Assembly (NCBI RefSeq): GCF_013137895.1
Contig: NZ_CP053538.1
Coordinates: forward strand, 3,937,001-4,001,000
Source: Hymenobacter taeanensis
GTDB taxonomy: Bacteria; Bacteroidota; Bacteroidia; Cytophagales; Hymenobacteraceae
Direction: 5' to 3'
DNA length: 64,000 nt
The notes below the pieces were generated by a model. That model searched no databases, had not been told where the DNA came from, and saw only the letters and a list, made by a program, of their open reading frames with translations. This document shows, piece by piece, positions 1 to 8,372 of this stretch (its first letter is position 1; each line of letters starts with the position of its first letter). A program made the position numbers and the translations under genes.

Positions 1-129
1 TACTTGCCGCCCTGGGACCGTGGTGTGCGCGCTGGCGTGCTGGTAAAAGGTCCGGCCACAGCCACGGCCACTTTCGAAAACTTTATTCTGGAAAACGAGC
101 TGGTAACCGCGCAGGGCGAGGGCAAATAG
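1..129 (+). CDS. C-terminal end of a probable glycosidase-type beta-sandwich protein (partial)
   Basis: Frame 1 is open from the first base to a TAG at 127-129 and gives 42 residues. The tail contains RAGVLVKGP followed by a FENFIL strand, a pattern I associate with the concanavalin-like C-terminal sandwich of family 43 type glycosidases and DUF1349 proteins. The start lies outside the window, so the catalytic part cannot be seen. The following aldose epimerase and sodium/sugar symporter on the same strand fit a sugar-utilisation cluster. The family call is inference from a short tail. Confidence 0.5.
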   Translation, partial: YLPPWDRGVRAGVLVKGPATATATFENFILENELVTAQGEGK

Positions 130-196
130 CATCCGCCGGAAGTAGCATTTCCCTAACAGCTCAGACGTTGCTTTTCGCTTCCATATCTCCCGTATA

Positions 197-1405
197 ATGA
201 TTGAATTCTCCCGGAACACTGCTCTGGCTAGCCTGCTCTTGCTGGCTGCTTGCAACCAGGCTACTACCTCTGAGCAGACCACTGGCTCTGCTAGTGCGGC
301 CACCACTCCAGATTCCAGTCAAACTACTATCATCATGCCCACTTCCACCTTGTTCGGCAAAACCTCCGACGGCACGGAGGTGCAGCTCTATACCCTTACC
401 AATGCGCATGGCCTGAAGGCTACCATCACCAACTACGGCGGTACCCTCACCAGCCTACTGGTGCCCGATAAAACCGGTAAGCTCGGCGACGTGGTGCTGG
501 GTTTTGATACGTTGAATGGCTATACCAATGCTCAGTATCTGAAGGAGGGGCCCTACTTTGGGGCGCTCATTGGGCGCTACGGCAACCGCATTGCCAAAGG
601 GAAATTTACGCTCGATGGTAAGCAGTACACCCTGGCTACCAACAACGGCGCAAACAGCTTGCACGGCGGCACTCAGGGCTTTGATAAAGTAGTATGGCAG
701 GCAGAGCCCGGCACCTCCGCCGATGGCCAGACCCTCACGCTCACCTACCGCAGTGAAGATGGGGAGGAGGGCTACCCCGGCAATCTGACGGTAAAAGTGG
801 TATACACGCTCACCAACAACGATGCCTTGCGCCTCGACTATACCGCCACCGCCGACAAGGCTACGCCCATCAACCTCACCAACCACAGCTACTTTAACCT
901 CAACCACGGCCAGGCCAAAGATGCGCTAGGCCACATACTGACGCTGAACGCCAACCGGTTCACGGTAGTTGATGCCTCCCTGATACCCACCGGGGAGCTG
1001 CGGATGGTGCAGGGTACGCCCATGGATTTCCGCCAGCCGCACGCTATTGGGGAGCGAATTAAGCAGGTGCCCGGCGATGCACCCGGAGGCTACGATCATA
1101 ACTGGGTTCTGGCTGATAAAATGCGCCCCAGCCCCGAGCTGGCGGCCACGGTGTACGAGCCGGTTACTGGTCGCACCATGGACCTATACACCGATCAACC
1201 GGGCGTGCAATTTTATTCCGGTAATTTTCTAAAAGGAAATTTAGTGGGCAAGGGAAATACCAAATACACGCAGAATTATGGGTTCTGCCTTGAAACACAG
1301 CACTTTCCTGACTCTCCAAATCAGCCAAATTTCCCTTCCACCATTCTCAAGCCCGGAGAAACCTTCCGGTCTACTACAGAATACCGCTTTGGTGTGCGCA
1401 AATAG
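197..1405 (+). CDS. galM: Aldose 1-epimerase (galactose mutarotase), lipoprotein
   Basis: 402 residues. It interconverts alpha and beta anomers of aldohexoses or pentoses before or during uptake. The N-terminus is a short hydrophobic segment ending in a lipobox LAAC with Cys19, so the enzyme is probably lipid-anchored in the periplasm, as is common for Bacteroidota mutarotases. Family landmarks are GRYGNRIAKG, LHGG, NHSYFNL with the probable catalytic His230, and CLETQ with the probable catalytic Glu366; their spacing (136) matches characterised GalM enzymes (about 134). The next gene is a sodium/sugar symporter 112 bp downstream, probably co-transcribed, so this enzyme likely prepares the transported anomer. 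The sugar cannot be told from sequence. Confidence 0.93.
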   Translation: MIEFSRNTALASLLLLAACNQATTSEQTTGSASAATTPDSSQTTIIMPTSTLFGKTSDGTEVQLYTLTNAHGLKATITNYGGTLTSLLVPDKTGKLGDVVLGFDTLNGYTNAQYLKEGPYFGALIGRYGNRIAKGKFTLDGKQYTLATNNGANSLHGGTQGFDKVVWQAEPGTSADGQTLTLTYRSEDGEEGYPGNLTVKVVYTLTNNDALRLDYTATADKATPINLTNHSYFNLNHGQAKDALGHILTLNANRFTVVDASLIPTGELRMVQGTPMDFRQPHAIGERIKQVPGDAPGGYDHNWVLADKMRPSPELAATVYEPVTGRTMDLYTDQPGVQFYSGNFLKGNLVGKGNTKYTQNYGFCLETQHFPDSPNQPNFPSTILKPGETFRSTTEYRFGVRK

Positions 1406-1517
1406 TCTTAAATAGTACGTCGATTTGAGTGGTGTCTGGTTACGCCACCTTATCCCTCTACCATATGCCCCCACTTCCCTTTCAATAAGCACACTTTTCA
1501 TTCCTTGTAGTAGCATC

Positions 1518-3206
1518 ATGCATCAGCTGGCCACTCTAGATTACATTGTCTTCTTTATCTATTTCGTGATAGTTGCCGGGTACGGCATCTGGATTTACCG
1601 CCGAAAGACGGGCCACGACGGAACGATAGAAGGAGATTCCAAGGACTACTTCCTGGCGGAAGGCTCCCTGACGTGGTGGGCCATTGGCTCGTCCCTTATT
1701 GCCTCCAACATCTCCGCCGAGCAGTTCGTGGGCATGTCGGGATCCGGCTTTAAAATGGGCCTGGCCATTGCCACCTACGAGTGGATGGCGGCTCTCACGC
1801 TCATTATTGTGGCCGTATTCTTCATACCAGTATATCTGAAGAACAACATTTCCACAATGCCTCAGTTCCTGCACCAGCGCTACAATGGCACGGTGGCCAT
1901 GATCATGGCCATTTTCTGGCTGATGCTCTACGTGGTGGTAAACCTCACGTCTATTCTGTACCTGGGCGCCATTGCCGTGAGCAGTATCTCGGGTCTGAAC
2001 CTCGATTTCTGCCTGTATGCGCTGGCGGCCTTTGCCATCATCATCACCCTGGGTGGTATGAAGGTTATTGGCTTTACCGACGTAATTCAGGTGTTCTTCC
2101 TGATTCTAGGTGGCCTGGCCACCACGTATCTGGCTCTGAACATGGTGGCTGAGCACTACGGCCAGTCGGGCGTGATGAACGGCTTTAACCTGATGACCGA
2201 CCAGGCCAGTGACCACTTCCAGATGATCTTCAAGCGCGACAACCCTAACTACCTTGACCTGCCGGGCCTAACCGTGCTGCTGGGCGGTATGTGGATTGTA
2301 AACCTGAACTACTGGGGCTGTAACCAGTACATCACCCAGCGCGCCCTTGGTGCCGACCTGCCCACGGCTCGTTCGGGTCTGTTGTTTGCCGCTTTTCTGA
2401 AGCTTCTGATGCCCGTAATTGTAGTACTGCCTGGCATTGCGGCCTACGTGCTCTATAAACAGGATGTATTTGGTGCCGCTGAGTTTGGCCAAGGTGCCGA
2501 CCTTAACCCCGACCGGGCCTACCCGGTGCTGCTCAACATTCTGCCAATTGGTTTGAAGGGGTTGTCCTTCGCGGCCCTCACGGCGGCTGTGGTAGCCTCC
2601 CTGGCTGGTAAGGCAAACTCCATTGCCACCATCTTCACCCTCGACGTATATCATAAAGTAATTAACCCCAATGCCACCGAGAAAAACCTGGTGAGCGTGG
2701 GTAAAATTGCGGTGGTAGTGGCCATGATCCTGGGCGTGCTGATTGCACCGCACCTGGGTATCGATAAAAAAGGCGGCTTCCAGTACATTCAGGAATACAC
2801 GGGCTTCGTGTCGCCGGGTATCTTCGCCATGTTCATCCTGGGCTTCTTCTGGAAGCGCACCACTTCGGCAGCGGCCCTGTTTGCCACCATTGGAGGCTTC
2901 CTGCTGTCGGTGATGTTCAAGTTCCTGCCTAACATCATGGACCTCTCGTTCCTGGCTCCTTTTGGCTTCGCGGTAAAGCCTGAGGGCTCCAATGTCTATG
3001 AGATTCCCTTCCTCGACCGCATGGGCTTTGTGTTCATCATCTGTATTGTGGCCATGATCATTATCAGCCTACTACAGACCAGCCGCGGCGTGAAAACCAA
3101 CGGCCTGGAGGTTGATTCCAGCATGTTCAAGCCTAAGCCCAGCTTTGCAATTGGGGCTATGGTGATTGTGGTTATCCTGACTGCTCTCTACACCATTTAC
3201 TGGTAA
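1518..3206 (+). CDS. Sodium/solute symporter, SGLT-like sugar transporter
   Basis: 562 residues from the ATG at 1518. The frame is open upstream to 1425, but the extra residues are poor and the first helix starts right after MHQLATLDY, so 1518 is preferred. About 13-14 hydrophobic helices span the protein. SSS-family features include the early segment WWAIGSSLIASNISAEQFVGMSGSG and the later AALTAAVVASLAGKANSIATIF, both close to the vibrio galactose symporter vSGLT. It follows an aldose epimerase, which supports sugar:Na+ symport across the inner membrane. A pair of strong hairpins ends the transcript. Exact substrate (galactose, glucose, arabinose or xylose) is undetermined. Confidence 0.9.
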   Translation: MHQLATLDYIVFFIYFVIVAGYGIWIYRRKTGHDGTIEGDSKDYFLAEGSLTWWAIGSSLIASNISAEQFVGMSGSGFKMGLAIATYEWMAALTLIIVAVFFIPVYLKNNISTMPQFLHQRYNGTVAMIMAIFWLMLYVVVNLTSILYLGAIAVSSISGLNLDFCLYALAAFAIIITLGGMKVIGFTDVIQVFFLILGGLATTYLALNMVAEHYGQSGVMNGFNLMTDQASDHFQMIFKRDNPNYLDLPGLTVLLGGMWIVNLNYWGCNQYITQRALGADLPTARSGLLFAAFLKLLMPVIVVLPGIAAYVLYKQDVFGAAEFGQGADLNPDRAYPVLLNILPIGLKGLSFAALTAAVVASLAGKANSIATIFTLDVYHKVINPNATEKNLVSVGKIAVVVAMILGVLIAPHLGIDKKGGFQYIQEYTGFVSPGIFAMFILGFFWKRTTSAAALFATIGGFLLSVMFKFLPNIMDLSFLAPFGFAVKPEGSNVYEIPFLDRMGFVFIICIVAMIIISLLQTSRGVKTNGLEVDSSMFKPKPSFAIGAMVIVVILTALYTIYW

Positions 3207-3213
3207 GCAGCAG

Positions 3214-3247
3214 TGGCCTAGCGGCTCACATAGCTGCCGCTAGGCCA
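3214..3247. terminator. 12-bp perfect hairpin built from TGGCCTA motif pair
   Basis: Arms 3214-3225 and 3236-3247 are perfectly complementary around a 10-nt loop; each arm carries one copy of the recurrent 7-mer (TGGCCTA and TAGGCCA). It begins 7 bp after the symporter stop, just ahead of a second, stronger hairpin. Confidence 0.55.
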
Positions 3248-3253
3248 GTTGCA

Positions 3254-3307
3254 CCCCAAACAGAGAGGCCCGTTTCCAAAGCTGGAAACGGGCCTCTCTG
3301 TTTGGGG
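3254..3307. terminator. 25-bp perfect hairpin, bidirectional terminator
   Basis: Arms 3254-3278 and 3283-3307 are perfectly complementary over 25 bp with a 4-nt loop. It lies between two converging genes and can serve both strands. There is no long T-tract outside the stem; the outer stem itself is CCCCAAA/TTTGGGG. Confidence 0.8.
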
Positions 3308-3333
3308 TAGAGCGACGCTAGTAACGGCCTCGC

Positions 3334-3645
3334 TTAATAAAAGTCGAAGCTTAGGATGGCTCGCAGGGGGAGGGCAATGCCCGATTTGAGGGTCAGATAC
3401 TCCTCGTGCGTGGCCCACACGGTGGTGTGCACGCGCTTAATTACGCCATCTTCAGTTCGGAAATAGATATCGAGCTTGCCGTGGTAGGCATTGCCTAAGG
3501 TGGCAGCCCTTTCGGCATCGTGGCGGCGGCGCTGGATAGCGGCTTTATCGGTTAAAACATCTTCCTGTGCGAAACGCAATTGAGGAATGGTTTCCTTCTC
3601 AATTGTTTCAACGGCCGGATCAGTGGTTTTCAGTTCAGGTAACAT
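3334..3645 (-). CDS. Conserved hypothetical protein, about 103 residues
   Basis: The start is put at the ATG at 3643-3645 (MLPELKTTDP); the frame runs on to 3741, but the extra stretch is rich in Pro, His and Ser and looks non-coding. The N-terminal half is charged and helical (ERAATLGN region) and the C-terminal half looks like a beta-sheet module (KLDIYFRTEDG, RVHTTVWATHEEYLTLKSG). No signal peptide or membrane segment is visible. I recognise the type as a small protein of Cytophagales genomes but know no function. It lies just downstream of the acyl-CoA reductase on the same strand and may share its transcript. Confidence 0.7.
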   Translation of the reverse strand: MLPELKTTDPAVETIEKETIPQLRFAQEDVLTDKAAIQRRRHDAERAATLGNAYHGKLDIYFRTEDGVIKRVHTTVWATHEEYLTLKSGIALPLRAILSFDFY

Positions 3646-3761
3646 GACGCAAGTAGGTAAGTCGAGGTTGGGAAGCGCAGGTAAGTAAGATGTCAGATGC
3701 CAAGTGAAGAACGGATGAGGCGCTGCACTGGTATACTCCACCCGGCTATTATATCGCTTGT

Positions 3762-4775
3762 TTACGCCAATTCTGCTAAAAAGGCCATGGTATCTACGCC
3801 ATCGGCATAGTCAGCAACACCGGGTTCCTGCGCCCGCCCGAAGGGAAAGCTACCGGGATACAAGCCCCCCGACGAGACCAGGCACTGGGTTTGAGCGGCT
3901 ACATCGGTGAGCTGATCGACTAGATCTATCTCGCTGGTATACACGCTGTAATGCAGCACCGAGATAGGGGAGACCAGCTGGGCGTTTTCCGTAACCAGCA
4001 GGAAGCCCGAGTCGAAGTGAGGCACGCGGTTTACCAGCAGAATGCTCTTGTTGTAATCGTAGTTATTCTGGTAGCGGTTGTGGTCCAGAATGTGGTGCCA
4101 GGGCGCCAGCGAGTCGAGCAGCTCCTTGAAGTTGTACCCCTCGGGTACGTACAGCTTGCTCACGTTGCGGCAGCCCAAGCCGTAGTACCGGAAAATATCC
4201 GCTCCCAATAGGCCCAGATCATGCTCCGACTCCCGGCCCGTGATGATAGCCAGGCTGGTGCGGTTGCGCCGGATGATGTTGGGCTTCTTACCGAAGTAGT
4301 ATTCAAAGTAGCGCGAGGTATTATCAGAGCCGGTAGCAATGAAGGCATCGGCGGCGTTCAGGCGCTCCACAAATTGCAGGTGCTCGGCAAAGCGGGGCTC
4401 TAGGCGCAGCAGCTCACTGGAAATCCAACGCATCAAAAAGGTATCGTCTTTGCTGAGCTTGGCCAGCAGCGTATGGCCTGAAAGCAGCACGCACAGCAGG
4501 TCGTGGAAGCCGACGAGCGGAATGTTGCCGGCCATTACTACCCCAATTTGCCGGGGCGTAGTAGGCTCGGGGCGGTAGCGGGCGGCCCAATGGCGCAGGG
4601 GTTCTTCCTGTAGCAAATGCGCAATGCCTTTGATAGCAGCCGCCACGTTAGGACGGTCAAACCACGGGTTTTGATTACGGGTACGATATGCCAACTCCGT
4701 GATTTCTTCGTCGGGAAGTTGGGTGAGATGGTGGCCTAGAGCTACAAAAGCAGCTAACCGTTCGGAGTGATTCAT
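3762..4775 (-). CDS. LuxC-like acyl-CoA reductase
   Basis: 337 residues. Members of the LuxC/acyl-CoA reductase family reduce an activated fatty acyl group with NADPH, passing through a thioester on a conserved Cys. Here the probable catalytic Cys is in YYGLGCRNVSK near residue 200, and the nucleotide-binding part around GVVMAGNIPLVGFHDLL is well kept. The C-terminus ends with a GLYPGSFPFGRAQ-type motif typical of the Bacteroidota branch. The gene is transcribed divergently from a dicluster ferredoxin with 140 bp between them, an arrangement I associate with this branch; the ferredoxin might supply electrons, which is inference. Its physiological substrate in Bacteroidota is not established to my knowledge. 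Confidence 0.85.
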   Translation of the reverse strand: MNHSERLAAFVALGHHLTQLPDEEITELAYRTRNQNPWFDRPNVAAAIKGIAHLLQEEPLRHWAARYRPEPTTPRQIGVVMAGNIPLVGFHDLLCVLLSGHTLLAKLSKDDTFLMRWISSELLRLEPRFAEHLQFVERLNAADAFIATGSDNTSRYFEYYFGKKPNIIRRNRTSLAIITGRESEHDLGLLGADIFRYYGLGCRNVSKLYVPEGYNFKELLDSLAPWHHILDHNRYQNNYDYNKSILLVNRVPHFDSGFLLVTENAQLVSPISVLHYSVYTSEIDLVDQLTDVAAQTQCLVSSGGLYPGSFPFGRAQEPGVADYADGVDTMAFLAELA

Positions 4776-4830
4776 TAGAAAGAAACAAAATCAATGCATC
4801 AAAAGTAGTCAAGAGTGTACGGGTAATTTC

Positions 4831-4838
4831 TAATTTTG
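4831..4838 (+). promoter_or_regulatory. Possible -7 element TAATTTTG upstream of ferredoxin gene
   Basis: TAATTTTG matches the Bacteroidota -7 consensus TAnnTTTG exactly and lies 78 bp before the ferredoxin start. No clear -33 TTG is present at the expected distance, so this is tentative. Confidence 0.35.
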
Positions 4839-4915
4839 CCCGTTCGCGCACCTTCCATCGTGCGTATATGTTCTAACAGACTCTCTTTACCTCACTCCCA
4901 AACGAGATATAGGCT

Positions 4916-5266
4916 ATGGCCATCATGATAACCGACGAGTGCATCAACTGTGGTGCCTGCGAACCGGAATGCCCCAACACCGCGATTTACGAGGGAGGTG
5001 CCCAGTGGCGCTGGGCCGATGGCACCAGCCTGAAAGAAGTGGAAATTGATGGCGGCTCTACCGTTTCGGGAGTAGCCCCACAAACGCCTATTTCCGACGA
5101 GTACTACTACATCGTGTCGGACAAGTGCACTGAGTGCGTGGGTTTCCACGAGGAGCCCCAGTGCGCGGCCGTCTGCCCCGTAGACTGCTGCGTGGATGAC
5201 CCCGACTACCGCGAAGCACAACAGGATCTGCTCAAAAAGAAGCAGTGGTTGCACCAGGAGGCCTAG
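4916..5266 (+). CDS. Dicluster 4Fe-4S ferredoxin
   Basis: 116 residues, cytoplasmic electron carrier. The first cluster ligands are Cys9, Cys12, Cys15 and Cys19 in the classical CxxCxxCxxxCP pattern. The second set is Cys71, Cys74, Cys83 and Cys87, with the 8-residue insertion between the second and third Cys that characterises the Alvin/2[4Fe-4S] group; Cys91 and Cys92 follow. A roughly 40-residue insertion between the clusters holds acidic and aromatic residues. Divergent from the acyl-CoA reductase. A compact hairpin with a T-tract terminates the gene. Redox partner not identifiable here. Confidence 0.93.
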   Translation: MAIMITDECINCGACEPECPNTAIYEGGAQWRWADGTSLKEVEIDGGSTVSGVAPQTPISDEYYYIVSDKCTECVGFHEEPQCAAVCPVDCCVDDPDYREAQQDLLKKKQWLHQEA

Positions 5267-5292
5267 GCCACTGGCTGAACCCACAATGCATC

Positions 5293-5323
5293 AAAAAGAG
5301 CCGCTCCTGGAGCGGCTCTTTTT
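5293..5323 (+). terminator. Rho-independent terminator after ferredoxin
   Basis: GAGCCGCT/AGCGGCTC stem with a CCTGG loop and a run of five T directly after, flanked upstream by five A. It lies 27 bp after the ferredoxin stop. Confidence 0.85.
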
Positions 5324-5420
5324 GTTTTGGATTACTTAATAGCACAATGCGCCGCCGGGTACACTCATCAGTTGCATTGCTACTGGCCTAAGCCACACCG
5401 TACCGCATGATACGACGGCA

Positions 5421-5452
5421 TTTCCCGCCCACCTTCGAAATGCCTACTTTTG
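5421..5452 (+). promoter_or_regulatory. Probable valS promoter (TTTC-N20-TACTTTTG)
   Basis: TACTTTTG at 5445-5452 fits TAnnTTTG exactly; TTTC at 5421-5424 sits 20 bp upstream, close to the TTTG/TTG -33 element. The inferred start of transcription would be about 25 bp before the valS ATG. Confidence 0.5.
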
Positions 5453-5481
5453 TCCCCATTCTGAACTGATTCCCTCCGACG

Positions 5482-8181
5482 ATGTCTATCGCCAAAACCT
5501 ATACCCCCGCCGACGTTGAAGCCAAATGGTATCAGCGCTGGCAGGAGCAGGGCTTCTTCAAAGCCAAAGCTAACCCCCGCAAGCAGCCGTACTCGGTGGT
5601 GATTCCGCCACCCAACGTAACGGGCGTGCTCCACATGGGCCACATGCTGAACAATACCATTCAGGATGTGCTGGTGCGCCTGGCCCGCATGCAGGGCAAG
5701 GAGGCGTGCTGGGTACCTGGCACCGACCACGCCTCCATTGCCACGGAAGCCAAGGTAGTAGCTTTGCTGAAGGAGCAGGGCATTGAGAAAAAGGACCTCA
5801 CCCGTGAGCAGTTCCTGGAGCATGCGTTTGCCTGGAAAGAGAAGTATGGCGGCATTATTCTGGAGCAGCTAAAGCAGCTGGGCGCTTCCTGCGACTGGGA
5901 CCGCACGCGCTTTACCATGGAGCCTGAGCTGACCGAGGCCGTGCTGCGCGTATTCGTGGATCTGCACCAGAAGGGCCTGATTTACCGTGGCATCCGGATG
6001 GTAAACTGGGATCCGCAGAGCCAGACTGCCATCAGCGACGAGGAGGTAATTCCGAAGGATGTGATGGCCAAGATGTACCACTTGCGGTATGCGGTAGTGG
6101 GTGCGGAGAGGTTGGATAATGGAGCTGAGAACCCAGAGAAGGCACATGTAGAACAAGCTGAGTTCTCGGGTCTCAACTCTCAGTTCTTAGTAGTGGCTAC
6201 CTCGCGCCCAGAAACTATCATGGCAGACGTGGCCGTGGCCGTGAACCCCAACGACCCACGCTACACCCACCTCCACGGCGCCAAAGTGCGCATCCCGCTG
6301 CTAGGCCGCGAGATTCCGGTAATTCTGGATGAGTACGTAAGCATCGATTTTGGTACGGGTGCCCTGAAAGTAACGCCCGCCCACGACCTGAATGACTACG
6401 AGTTGGGCGTGAAGCACAGCCTGCCGGTTATTGATATCCTCAACAACGATGGCTCGCTGAATGAAAAGGCGGTGCTCTACGTAGGGCAGGACCGTTTTGC
6501 CGCGCGCCGCAACATTGTAAAAGATTTGGAGGAGGCCGGCCACTTGGTGAAGGTAGAGGAGTACGCCAGCATTGTGCAGACTTCGGAGCGCACCAAGGCC
6601 GTTATTGAGCCGCGCTTGAGCATGCAGTGGTTCCTGAAAATGGAGCACTTGGCAAAGCCCGCCCTGGAAGTAGTGGAAAGCGACCAGGTAAAGCTGCACC
6701 CCGCCAAGTTCAAGAACACCTACCGGGTGTGGATGGAAAACGTGCACGACTGGTGCATCTCGCGGCAGCTGTGGTGGGGTCAGCAGATTCCGGCCTACTA
6801 CCTGCCCGATGGTACCTACGTGGTGGCCCTCACCCCCAATGAAGCTCTCGAACTAGCGCGCACCCAGAGCGGCAACGCTAACCTGCAGCTCACGGACTTG
6901 CGGCAGGATGAGGATGTGCTGGACACGTGGTTTTCCTCGTGGCTCTGGCCGATTTCGGTGTTTGATGGGTTCAAGGACCCTGATAATGCCGATATCAACT
7001 ATTTCTACCCCACCAATGACCTGGTAACGGGTCCGGATATTCTGTTTTTCTGGGTGGCCCGCATGATTATGGCTGGCTTGGAGTTCCGCCGCGAAATTCC
7101 GTTTCGCAATGTGTACCTCACCGGTATTGTGCGCGATGCCCAGGGCCGTAAGATGAGCAAGCAGCTCGGCAACTCACCTGACCCGCTGGATCTTATCAAA
7201 CAGTTTGGCGCCGATGGCGTGCGGACGGGTATGCTGTTCTCAGCCCCGGCCGGCAACGATTTGCTCTACGATGAGAAGCTGGTGGAGCAGGGCCGTAACT
7301 TCTGCAATAAGCTCTGGAACGCCTTCCGCCTCACGCAGGGCTGGGAGGTGGATGCCACCTTGCCTTTCGCCAACAACAAGGCAGTGGAGTGGTTTACCGC
7401 AAAACTGCAGACCACCCTGGTAGAGCTCGACGACCACTTTGAGAAGTTCCGCATCAGTGATGCGCTCATGACGGTGTATAAGCTGGTGTGGGATGACTTC
7501 TGCTCGGTGTACCTGGAGATGATCAAGCCGGCTTACCAGGCTCCCATCGACCCCGAAACGCTGCGCCACACCACTGGCTTTCTGGAGACGCTGCTGAAGC
7601 TGCTGCACCCCTTCATGCCTTTCATTACGGAGGAAATCTGGCATGAGCTGGCTGAGCGCGGCCCGAAGGATTACGTGTGCGTAGCCACCTGGCCCAAGCA
7701 GCAGCCCGTAGCTGGTGCCCCGGAACTGCTGGCGCGCATGGATAAAGCCCTCGACATTGTGGCCGGCGTGCGTAACATCCGGAACCAGAAGGGTCTGGGG
7801 CCCAATAAGCCCCTGACCCTGGCCGCTAAAACCGACGACGCGGGTCTACTCACCGACTACGACGGTATCATCCGCAAGCTGGCTTCGCTCACTGAAATCA
7901 GTGTGGTAGATGCAGCCCCGGCCGCTTCCGTTGGGTTTGTGTCGGGTGGTGCGGAGTTCTTTGTACCGCTGGAAGGCCAGATTGACCTCGGTGCCGAGAA
8001 GGAGCGCTTAACCAAGGAGCTGGAGTATGCCCAAGGCTTCCGCGACTCGGTACTGAAGAAACTCAGCAACGAGAAGTTTGTGGCTAATGCCAAAGCTGAT
8101 CTGGTAGAGCGCGAGCGGCAGAAGCTGGCCGACGCTGAGTCGAAGATTACGGCCTTGGAGCAGAGCCTAGCGGCGCTCTAG
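5482..8181 (+). CDS. valS: Valyl-tRNA synthetase
   Basis: 899 residues, the normal length for bacterial ValRS. Charges tRNA-Val with valine. The HIGH-type signature is in PPPNVTGVLHMGHML (about residues 43-57), KMSKQ is at 557-561, and the editing domain lies between them. The anticodon-binding domain follows, and the C-terminus (about 830-899) is a charged coiled coil (GAEKERLTKELEYAQGF onward), as in the family. The start at 5482 follows a good promoter by about 30 bp. No oddities. Confidence 0.98.
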   Translation: MSIAKTYTPADVEAKWYQRWQEQGFFKAKANPRKQPYSVVIPPPNVTGVLHMGHMLNNTIQDVLVRLARMQGKEACWVPGTDHASIATEAKVVALLKEQGIEKKDLTREQFLEHAFAWKEKYGGIILEQLKQLGASCDWDRTRFTMEPELTEAVLRVFVDLHQKGLIYRGIRMVNWDPQSQTAISDEEVIPKDVMAKMYHLRYAVVGAERLDNGAENPEKAHVEQAEFSGLNSQFLVVATSRPETIMADVAVAVNPNDPRYTHLHGAKVRIPLLGREIPVILDEYVSIDFGTGALKVTPAHDLNDYELGVKHSLPVIDILNNDGSLNEKAVLYVGQDRFAARRNIVKDLEEAGHLVKVEEYASIVQTSERTKAVIEPRLSMQWFLKMEHLAKPALEVVESDQVKLHPAKFKNTYRVWMENVHDWCISRQLWWGQQIPAYYLPDGTYVVALTPNEALELARTQSGNANLQLTDLRQDEDVLDTWFSSWLWPISVFDGFKDPDNADINYFYPTNDLVTGPDILFFWVARMIMAGLEFRREIPFRNVYLTGIVRDAQGRKMSKQLGNSPDPLDLIKQFGADGVRTGMLFSAPAGNDLLYDEKLVEQGRNFCNKLWNAFRLTQGWEVDATLPFANNKAVEWFTAKLQTTLVELDDHFEKFRISDALMTVYKLVWDDFCSVYLEMIKPAYQAPIDPETLRHTTGFLETLLKLLHPFMPFITEEIWHELAERGPKDYVCVATWPKQQPVAGAPELLARMDKALDIVAGVRNIRNQKGLGPNKPLTLAAKTDDAGLLTDYDGIIRKLASLTEISVVDAAPAASVGFVSGGAEFFVPLEGQIDLGAEKERLTKELEYAQGFRDSVLKKLSNEKFVANAKADLVERERQKLADAESKITALEQSLAAL

Positions 8182-8204
8182 GCCACTCAGTAACGTCAAA
8201 ATGC

Positions 8205-8300
8205 TCATCCTGAGCTGAGGGCAGGATCTGGTTATGCCGCAACGACTGGCCTAGTGCCTCGTGCTGGTGTAAGCAGATTCCTTGCCTCAGCTCAGGATGA
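8205..8300. repeat. Palindromic intergenic element, arms TCATCCTGAGCTGAGG
   Basis: A 16-bp arm at 8205-8220 is repeated as its exact reverse complement at 8285-8300, with 64 bp between them; the interior holds a TGGCCTA motif. The terminal TCATCCTGAGC resembles small repeats scattered in many GC-rich genomes. A related element with arms TTCATTCTGAACC lies at 18183-18257. Confidence 0.7.
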
Positions 8301-8330
8301 CGCATTTAAACCATTCTGCCCTACTGGAGC

Positions 8331-8359
8331 TTGTGCCTATATAGGCTTCACTAATTTTC
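8331..8359 (+). promoter_or_regulatory. Possible promoter TTG-N18-TAATTTTC for the S9 peptidase
   Basis: TTG at 8331-8333 and TAATTTTC at 8352-8359 (one mismatch to TAnnTTTG) lie just before the ATG at 8373, which would give a very short leader. Confidence 0.35.
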
Positions 8360-8372
8360 TTTGTATAGTACT